Assembly (NCBI GenBank): GCA_026874595.1
Contig: CM049309.1
Location: 95,440,723 to 95,504,722, forward strand
Length of the DNA stretch: 64,000 nucleotides
Source of the DNA: Sipunculus nudus
Lineage: Eukaryota; Annelida; Sipuncula; Golfingiida; Sipunculidae
Direction: 5' to 3'
A program made the translations under genes and the position numbers. The notes beneath the pieces were generated by a model. It had not been told where the DNA came from. It made no database searches and worked only from the letters and a program-made list of their open reading frames with translations. Within the stretch, counting starts at the first letter, position 1; every line of letters begins with the position of its first letter. Below, in pieces: positions 52,321 through 63,340 of this stretch.

Positions 52321-53560
52321 AGCCATTGGTCATGACGCTCAGCTGCCAAGCTTGACCTGCCACATCATGGACTGATATTCACAACTTCCAGTCACATTTT
52401 GAAGAACCAATTTGCCAATATGTTGAAATTTTCTACGACAACAGAAATATATATCACCTATGTCTGGTTAAAACACAGTGACTGGATGGTCTGAGAAAAA
52501 TGTATGATTGTTAAGCTATCAGTAACTATTCCCATAGCTTGCTTGATACCTGTCAGTCTCAAAAGGAACACCACAAAGGGCAAATATAAGATCAAAATAC
52601 ATAGCAAAAATCAAGGAAATCCATGCAAGAATTATTGAGAAACGGGTGCTTATAAATATGAAGTTTGAATCAAATTGAGTGATGCATAGATGTGGCATAT
52701 GTGAAAGACTGAAGGTTTGGGTTGAACAGTTTCACTTGCAAAATGTTCACAACCATTTAGAATAATTAAGTGTTGTGTCCTTGACCTTTGACCTTTTGAA
52801 CTCGATATCGATAGGCTTCTTCCCCTATTGGTAGGTAAGCCATATATGACAAATGGAAGGTATAGATTGAAAAGTTTCCTGAAAATGACTCCACCCAAAA
52901 AATGGGTGCAGTGAACTTCACCTTTGACCTCAAAATTAACAGGTCTTTTCCCCTGTTGGCAGAGAAGCGATATCAGTGCTGGAAAGTTTGGAATGAAATG
53001 TCTAGCTTGAAATGTTTTCACAACCTTTTAAAAAATTGAATCCTGTGACCCTGATCTTTGACCTTGTGACTTAAAAATCTATAGGATTTTTCTCCCTCTT
53101 AGTAGGTGAAATATATGTAAAAGATCAAAGAATTGGGATGAAAGATTTGGCTTAAAATGCATCCACAGGCATTAAAAAAAATAGCTCCTGTGACCTTGAC
53201 CTTTGACCTGTTGACTTCAAAATAATTATGGTTCTTCCCCTGTTGGTAGATGAGCTGTATGTGAAAGATGGAAGGTTTTGGATGAAAATTTTAGCTAAAA
53301 GAATTATTTCTGGGGGGTGCATACACACCCTGTAACTTCGAGAATATAGGTCAGTGACCTAATTTCAGGTTTGCAAGGAGATCATTTTAGAACCTCTAAG
53401 ACTACATAGGGTCCATGACCGTAGCCCGTACAGTTACGATTTGTGCCCTGCTAACAGACGGACGGCCGGTCAGCAGGATAGACAGATGGAAGGACGACGG
53501 ACAAAGACACCTCGCTATAGCCCAGCATGACTGAAAGTCAGTTGAGCTAAAAATGATCCT
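52321..53560 (+). repeat. ~145-bp TGACCTTTGACCT repeat cluster
   Basis: Bases 52321-52690 are mostly non-repetitive. From about 52700 four diverged units of ~140-150 bp follow, each with a TTGACCTTTGACCT-type string (52779-52795, 52921-52930, 53045-53070, 53191-53210), TTCCCCTGTTGGTAG and GGAAGGTTTGGATGAAA. The block ends at about 53451-53555 in an ACGGACGACGGACAAAG run and AGTCAGTTGAGCTAAAAA, an end also seen at 62740-62820. Confidence 0.8.
53191..53210 (-). promoter_or_regulatory. Nuclear-receptor-like element (DR1 plus extended half-site)
   Basis: On the minus strand this reads AGGTCAAAGGTCAAGGTCA: two AGGTCA half-sites one base apart (DR1) followed by TCAAGGTCA, the extended half-site used by ERR/SF-1-type monomers. 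It lies in a repeat, so function is only inferred. Related strings occur at 48681, 50272, 51371, 52779, 53045 and 55321. Confidence 0.45.
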
Positions 53561-54200
53561 TTCAAAACGGTGGCCTGTAGAATGCTATCAGTGAGACTCA
53601 AGAACCAACAAGCCGGCGAATTTGAGGACAACTGACAAACAAACAGACAAACTTACATAGGGACACAAGATGGAGACAAGATGACTTAACCAGGTTATGG
53701 AGAAGACTCAGAGGAAGAAAATAAGCTATACTTTATGTAATTGAGGCTTATAATTTTGGAGATATGGCCAAATAATGATATACTGGGGATGTTCGACTGC
53801 AGTGCCCTCTAGTGGACATATCCTGAAGACGACAAATGCGTTTCGTGATATTAGTGTATGACATAAGATGTAATAGTTTCAAAAGGGTTCGTCCACATAT
53901 CTGACTTGTTGATTACTATATCTAAAGTGCAAAAACTAGCAAGCAGGCGAATTTGAGGGTAAATGACAAACAGACAGACATAGTGATAAAGTGACACAAG
54001 ATTGAGACCAGATGACTTGACCATGTTTTGAAGAAGACCAAGAGAAAGAAAATAAGCTATAGTATGTGTAATATAGGTTTACTCTTACGGAAATATGTTC
54101 AAAAACTGATTTGTTTGGACGGGTCAAGTGCAGCGCCCCCTAGCAGCCATATCGGGAAAATGAAAAATAAGTTTTGAGATATTAGTATAATACATAAGAT
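53561..54200 (+). repeat. Further ~330-bp repeat units
   Basis: Two more units of the 49-52 kb family, with CTCF-like motifs at about 53799-53819 and 54130-54150 and the same CAAGCAGGCGAATTTGAGG and CTGACAAACAGAC-type ends. Confidence 0.85.
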
Positions 54201-54520
54201 GAAGGAACAAACATACACGGGTGACCAACCTGCTTTCGAAAATCGAAGATTTCCGGCAAGCAATAAAGTATGGACTGTGCCTCCAACATGTATGATCATA
54301 GATGGGGCCCGGAGAGGCCGTCACGGACCGCTGCACACGCCGGCCGCCCACCGTAAGGACCCTGCCACCACTTGCGGCGACGGCGAGTGTCTTCGTGGTA
54401 TGGCGAAAAACGGCGCGAGATTTGACGAGACTAACAATGTGACCCCTGAATGTGACTGCGAGTGTCAGCCGCTATCCAGCGCTGCAAACCATGTGTCTGT
54501 AGCGTGAAAAATGACAGAAT
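54201..54520 (+). other. GC-rich island between repeats
   Basis: After a hairpin repeat end (54231-54262), bases about 54300-54400 are clearly richer in G and C than the surroundings (GGGGCCCGGAG, CGCCGGCCGCCC, GCGGCGACGGCG). A 102-codon frame crosses it and includes several cysteines, but its ends lie in repeat sequence and no domain is recognisable. Its origin is unknown. Confidence 0.4.
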
Positions 54521-55620
54521 TATAGGCATTTCTTTGAATGGTCACGTGTTCTCGTTTCACGAGAAACGGTGCGAGATATGACGAGACTTGCGACTGAACG
54601 GCTTAGAACTAGAGGGATGCTGTCTAACGCCAAAAACCAGACCTTTCTTTCGCAAATATCAACAGAGATAGAATCTGGAAAACTCCGAATTTTCAGATTG
54701 TCAAGTTTTACCCCAAAATTTGGTAACCATGGTAACGGCAGCACAAAGCAACATGTGCGAAGAGATAAGCCAATGTTCCTAGTTTCAGATACGACCAAAA
54801 AAAATGGTGTCACGTTTAATATTTTTTGAGATATTGCAGAAAAATGACATGTTACAGTGTTTCAGGTACCACGCCCCCTGGTGGCTATTTCCAAAAAATG
54901 AAAAACTGATTTCGAGATATTTATAAATAACACAAAATATATCAATTTCAAAGCCATTGTTAAAAAAATGCAACCTGTAGGTCATATTTAATGAAATCTC
55001 GAAGACTCTCGTTTGACGAGAAATGGTGCGAGATTTGGCGAGACTTTCAGTTTTATCATGTCAAGCTGCCCATAAGGTACATAATGACCAAAACCAGACG
55101 TCTGTAGCTTAAAAATTGACAAAGTTACAAAAAATGGTCGTGTTATTTCCAATTTCCATGATTTTTGCCCAAAAAAATGTAACCATGGTAACGGCAAATT
55201 TAAGTAAGCTACATGTCAAAAGAAAGGCCAGGTGATGACGAAAAAAATGAGCTATTGCAGAAGTGGATAAGCCTATTTATGGCGAAGTTATAGTGCAAAA
55301 ACCGTTAACCATACCTGTCGTGACCTTGACCCTTGACCTTGGAGCAATGTTGACCAAAAACAATAGGGCACCTAGAAATTACGTTTTGAACATCCCTGTA
55401 AGTTTCAAGGTTATTGTGGCAAAATTGTGGCCAGGAGAGTGGTGACAAACAAACAAACAAACAGACAGACAGACAGACAAACAGACATACGCAACTGACC
55501 AATATGCTTGCGGAAATCGAAGATTTCCGGCAAGCAACAAACAGACAAAGAGACAAACAGACATACGCAACTGACGAACATGCTTGCTGAAATCGAAGAT
55601 TTCCGGCAAGCAATAAAATT
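54521..55620 (+). repeat. Composite dispersed repeat, copy B
   Basis: The same arrangement as 47505-48830 without two of the internal ~148-bp units: a TCTCGTTTCACGAGA start, X-box-like site (54723-54736), CTCF-like site (about 54868-54887), second X-box-like site (55179-55192), TGACCTTGACCCTTGACCTT (55321-55340), an ACAAACAGACAGAC run, and two hairpin ends (55505-55536, 55581-55612). Confidence 0.8.
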
Positions 55621-55695
55621 AATTAATTAAAAACGATGTAAATGGAAATTTACCGCGACATAATATAGACTATGACTGGTATGACCTGTACTGGA

Positions 55696-56783
55696 TGACC
55701 TGCAGGAGATACACTCTATATGCTCCCTGCAAGCGGGAAACACCATACGCTCCCTGCAGGAGGTACACTCTATACGCTCCCTGCAGGAGGTACACTCTAT
55801 ACGCTCCCTGCAGGAGGTACACTCTTTACGCTCCCTACAGGTGGTACACTCTATACGCTCCCTGCAGGAGGTACACTCTTTACGCTCCCTACAAGTGGTA
55901 CACTCTATACGCTCCCTGCAAGTGGTACACTCTATACGCTCCCTGCAGGAGGTACACTCTATACGCTCCCTGCAGGAGGTACACTCTATACGCTCCCTGC
56001 AGGAGGTACACTCTTTACGCTCCCTACAGGTGGTACACTCTTTACGCTCCCTACAGGTGGTACACTCTATACGCTCCCTGCAGGAGGTACACTCTTTACG
56101 CTCCCTACAGGTGGTACACTCTATACGCTCCCTGCAGGAGGTACACTCTTTACGCTCCCTGCAGGAGGTACACTCTTTAGGCTCCCTACAGGTGGTACAC
56201 TCTATACGCTCCCTGCAGGAGGTACACTCTTTACGCTCCCTGCAGGAGGTACACTCTATATGCTCCCTGCAAGTGGGATGCTCCATACGCTCCCTGCAAA
56301 AGGTACACTTAATAAGCTCCCTGCAGGAGGTACACTCTATACGCTCCCTGCAGGAGGTACACTCTTTACGCTCCCTACAGGTGGTACACTCTATACGCTC
56401 CCTGCAGGAGGTACACTCTATACGCTCCCTGCAGGAGATACACTCTATACGCTCCCTGCAAAAGGTACACCTAATAAGCTCCCTGCAAGAAGTACACTCT
56501 ATACGCTCCCTGCAAGTGGTACACTCCATACGCTCCCTGCAGGAGGTACACTATACGCTCCCTGCAAGAGGTACACTTTATAAGCTCCCTGCAGGAGGTA
56601 CACTTTATACGCTCCCTGCAATGCTCCCTGCAGGAGGTCCACTCTATACGCTCCCTGCAGGAGGTCCACTCTATTCGCTCCCTGCAGGAGGTCCACTCTA
56701 TACGCTCCCTGCAGGAGGTCCACACTATACGCTCCCTGCAGGAGGTCCACTCTATACGCTCCCTGCAATGCTCCCTGCAAGAG
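55696..56783 (+). repeat. 27-bp minisatellite, about 40 copies
   Basis: The unit is GCTCCCTGCAGGAGGTACAC followed by TCTATAC (27 bp). Two main variants alternate: GCAGGAGGT with TCTATAC, and ACAGGTGGT with TCTTTAC. The last units (from about 56630) change GTACAC to GTCCAC, and GCAATGCTCCCTGCA junctions occur twice. Since 27 is divisible by three and units lack stops in several frames, both strands are open for up to ~300 codons with a nine-residue period. No start context, splice site or domain supports translation. Confidence 0.95.
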
Positions 56784-58680
56784 GCTAGAATTGTACTTCC
56801 CGTATTCCATAAAATAACATCTTTAAAGCGAGTAGTTCTATAAATCTCTGCACTATGAATGACAGGTACATATTATCTGAACTTTCTTAACAGGCCTGGG
56901 AATTGCTGAGGGGTCTCCAGTTCAATTCCGTTATTGACTACTGTCTTAAGATTATTGTTCTTAGTCAAGAGTATTCTTTGTCTGAGATATTATGTATCTC
57001 CTATACACAGTTTCTTCAGAGATTATCTTTCCATGCTCAGATTAAAATTTTGATAACATCAAGCATTTTAATCATAAATCTTCTCATTGGCTTCGCTGAC
57101 AGCTAATGACAGATATAAGGTATATGGCAAAAAAGATATATGTAAAACAGTGCTTACTATACATCATGCATATTGTTAATGCAATAATTAAAATTGGTCG
57201 ATTAATGTGCAGCCGTTTCGATTAAGGACAAGCTTATAATCAATACAGTGAGTATTCAAGTATTGTAACAGTCCTATTATTTTTCAAAATCCCAACATAA
57301 GCAGCACACAATAGACATAGATCTTTCCTTATTTAAAAATCTTCATTGAATGAAAATAACAAGGGACCCATGGGTCACGGCGCTCAGCTGTTATATATGA
57401 AAATCTGATTTGGGAAAGAGGCACATGCTTGTTTTGTGTGGCAATAAATATAAGCTTTATTATGAGTTGTTGGTGTTTAGCTTATGTATGATTTTGATAG
57501 TCCTCTTCCCTGTCTTTGGAGACAGGGAAGAGGATTGATTTCAGTTATTTTTTTAACAAATGGAGTGCTATTGTCACACATATTTTTACTTGGCCATATA
57601 ACTTATAAGCAGCACATATAATAAAAGAGTTTAACTATTTATTAAAATTTAATAAATATTGTGCCGATATAATTTTTATTTAAAAAAAAATAAGAAGAAA
57701 ATCATATGATTTTTTAAAAGAAAATATAACTGAAATGATTATTGAAATAATATTATAGAATATATTCATGAATGCATTTATAAATACATTTTGAAAGTAT
57801 CTGCACTGGTATTCAAATACTTTCATTTTTACCTGAATTCCCATTCTTATGCAATAAATTTTTTTAATGCAGTACATATTCATATTTGTATTCAAATACA
57901 TTTGCAAAGCATTCGCACCATGTCCAGTATTTATTCAGTTTTAGCCAAACAAAGATGTTGAGAATCCAGAATATATACAAAATTCACACATTTAAATAAT
58001 GATCATAAGTGCCTGGTTTTATGGCTTTTATTTATATTTAAAAAAAATAAATGTAATATATTCACTTTGGACTACTTTCACATCAATCTACACACTATAC
58101 ACAGTAGGAATCTAGATTAATATTATCAACTGCATCTTTGTCTGACATTAATTTCCTTCATATGATCCCTAATGATTAGTAATGAATAATATGATTTATT
58201 TTTTTATCATTAAAATTTCACTGAAAAATACCACAGGTGACTGCATGGTGTTATTTGGAATAACACTGACATTGACATTCTATCCATCCATACAAGATCC
58301 TTACATCATCAGCAACTGCAAGTTAATTTTCTGTTACTCATCAACTAACAAATTCCTTTTCTATTATTTTTTCTTTAATTTGGTATAAAAAACCAATACA
58401 AAATTATTAATTTATTGTTTATTGTTATGTTGTTTTTCAAAACAACTACTAGATGAGTTGGGTTGGACACCTGGATCAACTGTGGCTGGGCATTAGCTGC
58501 CTGACTGCCCAAGTGTATGCTTGGCTCAAGCATGCATAATCTGATGAAAGGTCAACAAGGTCAACATACAAGTGACTGAAGAGGGGCTGGATTGGGTCTG
58601 ACATGGTCTCATAAAAACATTAATAAAAGCTACAATATTTGGCCAATTTCTTTCAGCTTTCTAAACTACAAAGATGAAAT
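56784..58680 (+). other. AT-rich stretch without recognisable genes
   Basis: Low-complexity AT-rich DNA with short frames of 60-75 codons on both strands and no domain. The only structured item is the hairpin at 57501-57534. Confidence 0.6.
57501..57534. repeat. 15-bp perfect hairpin with 4-base loop
   Basis: TCCTCTTCCCTGTCT, loop TTGG, then the exact complement AGACAGGGAAGAGGA. The arms are GC-rich within AT-rich surroundings. The stem is too short for an ordinary microRNA precursor. Confidence 0.85.
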
Positions 58681-59810
58681 CCTTATGTGTGCATGATATG
58701 AAAATTATATCAACAGTGCTCTCAGGAAAAAAACGTGCCATGGTCAAAGTTCGGCAAAATTTAAGGTACTAATTTTATATTTATACTAATAACTTATAAA
58801 ATTTGAAAAATTCAGAACTTATTTAGGGTATTCAATTGAATCTTGATTAAAAATGTTACATCCCTGACAAAAAATCTCAAGCTTCAGCAATCCTTTTGTT
58901 AAGGGAGTAAATATATTTCTTGATTTTTGAAAAAGTGCATTATGTTTGGGCCCATAACTTAAAACAATTATGCAATACTGACATCATTTCTGGCATGTGC
59001 ATAGCGAATGTATAGAAAAATATGTATATTATATATGATCAAAGTCAGATCAGTGGTTTTGATATTAGGCAGTCTTACAGTGTAACAATTGTTTTTTAAT
59101 GGAAAAATGAAGTTTTTCATTAATATTTCGAAGGAATTAAGTCCTAGTGATCAAATTATTGGCATGGTAGGGGATTTTGGAGACATCTAACTGTATGCTA
59201 AATTTAAGGAACTTAGAGATGAAGCTGGGGAGCTGAGCTCTAGCAAACTGCATAACACTAGCTTGATGTAAACTTGATGTGACATGGTGCTTGAAAACTT
59301 GAAAAAAATCTACAGTTTTTGATCAACTGGTTTCAAATTTTTGGTGTTAACAGACAAAATGCTAACAAAAACATGCTGTGAAAATTAAATCAACTGTACT
59401 TACAAGAAAAAAACGTGCCATGGTCAAACTTGGGCAAAATTTAAGGTACCAATTTTATATTTTTGCCAATATTTAAAAAAATTTAACAGATTTTGATCTA
59501 CAATTAAATTTTGATCAATTAAAGTTGTATTACTGAAAAAAAAGTCCCTACCTTTAACACTTTTGGTCTTAAGTGACCAAATATCTTTCCTGATTTTTTT
59601 TACAAAGTCCATTATGTCTGGGCCTATAACTTTTTAAAATTAAATAATACTGACTTGATTTCTGGCATATACATAGGAACTATATAGAGGAATATTTATG
59701 GTAAATATGAACTATATAGAGGAATATTTATGGTAAATATGAAGAAAACCATTTGAGTGGTTTTGATATTAGGCAGTCCTGAAGTGTAAAAATAGATTTC
59801 TAATAAAACA
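58680..59810 (+). repeat. Diverged ~675-bp tandem duplication
   Basis: Landmarks occur twice about 670-680 bases apart: ACGTGCCATGGTCAAA (58733 and 59413), TGGGCC(C/T)ATAACTT (about 58949 and 59619), and GTGGTTTTGATATTAGGCAG (about 59053 and 59757). Copy 2 has an extra 32-bp direct duplication (GAACTATATAGAGGAAT at 59677 and 59709). The TATTTCGAAGGAA... segment at about 59120 is also related to 62615. Confidence 0.75.
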
Positions 59811-60269
59811 AGGCCTACAGGCCTAATGCGAACCTGTGCATATGGATATACACCAGGTATAACGCTTCAGTGCTGAACCACTACTTTTCATATATATGAA
59901 CAATGCAAGTACTAAACATTTTGAACAAGAAACAATACACAAACATCACTGCTGAAATTCTGGCATGGGTGCACACAACACAAAACTTATTGTAGGTGGC
60001 ACCACCAGTCTTGTATACAACAAAGCTATTTGACATGTACACATATGCCCAACTTCAGGCTGATATATCAAATTCTTCTGTAGAATTAAGCAGGCAAATA
60101 CACTTTGCAAAAGTCATTGTAGATGGCGACACCTGTCTTGTAAACTAGAAAGCCATAAAAACACACAGACAGGTCAGAATATCAGGCCAATACATCAAAC
60201 TTACCTTGAGTCTGATGCACGGGGCTGACCAGGCTTAGGTGAGAAAGGCTGTTGCCCCGAGTGTACTGT

Positions 60270-60720
60270 GACAAATTACTGGCTCAGGCTACTGCACTGA
60301 GTGAACTCTTGACCTGCACCTGGCTAGACAGTGAATTTTTGACCTGTACCTGGCTGCACTGAGTGAACTCTTGACTTGTTGCATAATCTGAAATAGTTCG
60401 CAGTCTGCCAAAGCTATAAATAAATCCAGGCTGACCTTTTGCCTATTGCCAAATCTGAAATAGTAGCCACACAATTGCATAAGCTCACAGATTGGCTCCA
60501 TATGCAGCCCTGAGCGGCATGACACCCATGAGGTGATCACGATACTCATGAGGTGATCACATGCTACCCATGAGATGATCACATGCTGCCCATGAGGTGA
60601 TCACATGCCTTGTGCTTGGCTGCACTGACTGAACTGTTGACCTATATTTGGCTGCACTGAATGAACTCTTGATCTGTTGCCAAATCTGAAACAGTTGGCA
60701 GTTTCTCAACCTATTCAAGA
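60270..60720 (+). repeat. Short repeats: GCACTGAGTGAACTC and CATGAGGTGATCACATG units
   Basis: GCACTGA(G/C)TGAACT followed by TTGACCTG(T/C) and CCTGGCT-type words recur near 60293, 60357, 60629 and 60653. At 60525-60607 four ~22-bp copies contain the palindromic TGATCA in CATGAGGTGATCACATGC. Bases 59811-60269 before it show nothing recognisable. Confidence 0.75.
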
Positions 60721-60729
60721 AACGTACAC

Positions 60730-62600
60730 AATCTTGACCTGTTATGTAACTCTGCTAAAATTTATCCAACACAAACCATTTGAACAAACTTGAGAGGGCT
60801 CGCCTCTGGGATCATTTCTGTAAAATTTGGACAATTTGGCTGGACTGTTTACAAGAAGAAGACTTTTACAAGTTTTTTTCAGCTTTTTCCTTGTAAAATC
60901 TAAGTAAATGCAGATAGCAAAAATAAGATGAATCCATCAACATTTGATATGTGACAGATAATTGCATAACATTTGGGGATGGTAGCTCCTGCTATTCCTG
61001 AGAAATTATGAGTAAGTGTATAGATGATATGTAATATCATAAATCTACATTTTTTAAAAGCTTTTAAAAACATTCTTGTCAATATTTTCCATAGATAACC
61101 TGAAATCTAAATGTCTAGAGGCATGATGTAATGGATGCTGATAAACTGGTGCTAGGCTAGATGTATCTGCTTCACACAGCTAACATATTTGGTAAAATGA
61201 CTCAATTCAATCTTTATAATTCAGCCAAATTAATTTTTTGGAACCATAAAAGACAATTATTATAAGAATGATTCAGGGAATTATTCTTGCAAAATATTAA
61301 ACAAACTGGCCTCAGTATCATCATCAGTCAAAAAACGTTTTGTAGGTTTATAACTCATATGGGAAAATACAACAAAATGGCAAAGTTCAGCTTCCCATAA
61401 CTCAGCCAAAAATCATTGAATCAAAACCATTTGAACAAACTTGAATTATCAACATCTAAGGATAATTAATGTGTGAGATTTAAGAATTTGGCCCAGTGGT
61501 TTTTGAGAAGAAGATTTTTGTAGCCACTTAGCTAACATGGGATGTTATGGCATATGACTAAATTCAGCTTCCCATAACTCAGCCAAAAGTCACTCAACTG
61601 AGACCATTTGAACAAACTTGAATTATCAACATCTCAGGATAATTAATGTGTGAGATTTAAGAATTTGGCCCAGTGGTTGTTGAGAAGAAGATTTTTGTAG
61701 CCACTTAGCTAAAATGGGCTGTTATGGCATATGACTAAATTCAGCTCCCCATAACTCAGCCAAAAGTCACTGAACTAAGACCATTTGAACAAACATGAAT
61801 TATCAACATCTAAGGATAATTAATGTGTGAGATTTAAGAATTTGGCCCAGTGGTTTTTGAGAAGAAGATTTTTTTAGCCACTTAGCTAAAATGGGCTGTT
61901 ATGGCATATGACTAAATTCAGCTTCCCATAACTTAACCAAAAGTCACTGAACTGAGACCATTTGAACAAACTTCAGAAAGCACTACCCTAGGATCATTTC
62001 TGTGCGATATTAAACGATTTGGCCATTTCGTTTCGGAGAAGAAGTTATTTGTAGCTGTCAGTGTGATACGGGCACTGATGACCCCGTACAAAAAAGGCCG
62101 ATGCAGGTGGCGCCACCAATACCTCAATTTCAGATATGACTCATGTGACCAACATTGGCATAAAATTTGGTGATGATAGCTCCAGCCGTTTCTGAGATTT
62201 AAATTTTAATATGCTTTTTTGCACAGTTAACAAAGTTCAACCTCCTGTAACTCAGCCAAATATCTCTGAACTGGAACCATTCGAACAAACTTGAGAAAGA
62301 TTGTTCCAGGGATCATTTCTGTGAAATATTGGACAATTTGGCTGGACAGTTTCAGAGAAGAAGATTTTTAAAGTTTTTTTAGCTTTTTCCCTATAAAATC
62401 TAAGAAATTGCAGTTAGAAAAAAAATAAACAAAATCCTATATAGTTTTTTGGATGACTGAATATTTGCAAAAAATTTGGTGATGCTAGCTCCTGCCGTTT
62501 TTGAGATAGCTATGTTTAACGTACAGATGACGCACGACACACAACGCACGACGGACGACGCCGCACCATCGCATAAGCTCACAGGTTTGCTAAAAATTGA
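60730..62600 (+). repeat. ~177-bp tandem repeat and diverged relatives
   Basis: Four units start at CTTCCCATAACTCAGCCAAA near 61391, 61568, 61745 and 61922 and share ACCATTTGAACAAACTTG, CAACATCTAAGGATAATTAA, GAATTTGGCCCAGTGG and GAGAAGAAGATTTTTGTAGCC. More diverged members lie at about 60740-60900 and 62235-62400. An ACGACACACAACGCACGACG run closes the block near 62530-62560. Confidence 0.85.
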
Positions 62601-63340
62601 GGTTTTTCCTTAATATCTCGAAGGAACGAAGTCTTATTGACCCAATTTTTGGCATGGTAGGAGATATTGGGGACATCTAACTGTATGGCAAACTTTAGAT
62701 TCGTAGGTCCAATGGTGTCGAAATGTGCCAGTCTTATGGACGGACATCAGGACGGACGGACGTCAGACAATGGACCACGACTATAGCTCAGATGACTTAT
62801 AGTCAGCTGAGCTAAAAAACCCATCAGATTGTTCTCTGTAACCGATTTTATCAGATCCCTAGGTACAGTAAGTAGGTAAGGTGATGTGAATATATAAAAG
62901 TCTTGTAAAATCAGACCATTTACAAGGAATTGGTAACAATTTTTACATAAACTCAACGTGTTTTTTTTTAAATATTATTGCTTATTATGCTTATCAGTGA
63001 ATGCTATTTAATTTATCACATAGAAGAAAATGTCAAAAAATATAGTTTGTCTGTATCTCTGGGTCCTTTAAGTTATGTTGTTCTTTTATTTCTTAATAAT
63101 CATAGTTATGTTTCTCAATATTTAAAGATAACCTATAGACATCTAACCACACTCCATTTTAGATCATTAGGTATTCAGTATGCGTCTGTTAAGATTTTGT
63201 CATTTATAAACCATTTTGTATTGGATTGCATTTATTGAGTTAACATTACTTATCTAAATGGGTAATCGTACCTGTTCCTCTTTTATAATTTTATCTTAAT
63301 TTTAAATGTAAGTTGGGACATTTTTAATGTCTGTATAATG
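62600..63340 (+). other. Repeat tail and unassigned AT-rich DNA
   Basis: Bases 62600-62820 resemble the segment near 59110-59240 (CTCGAAGGAA, GGCATGGTAGG, GACATCTAACTGTATG) and end with CGGACGGACGTCAGAC and AGTCAGCTGAGCTAAAAA. A plus-strand frame at 62978-63238 (86 codons) has no recognisable domain; since it precedes a retrotransposon fragment it may be decayed element sequence. Confidence 0.45.

Noticed and set aside
54199..54507. 102-codon frame with several cysteines as a secreted protein
   Set aside because: Both ends lie in dispersed repeat sequence, there is no signal peptide, and no known cysteine pattern is recognisable.
46200..55620. tRNA-derived SINE identity for the repeat families
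   Set aside because: No convincing A-box and B-box pair or tRNA-like head was seen; hairpin ends fit other element types better.
55627..56529. 300-codon minus-strand frame (ECTSCRERI repeats) and 287-315-codon plus-strand frames as repeat proteins
   Set aside because: They are the automatic result of a 27-bp repeat lacking stops; several frames on both strands are equally open and no start, splice or domain signal favours one.
56903..57106. 67-codon hydrophobic frame as a downstream receptor exon
   Set aside because: It does not carry TM4-TM7 landmarks and its splice phase does not match the phase-2 donor at 45855 with any clear sequence support.
62978..63238. 86-codon frame as a gene
   Set aside because: No domain, low-complexity hydrophobic composition, and it adjoins a decayed retrotransposon.
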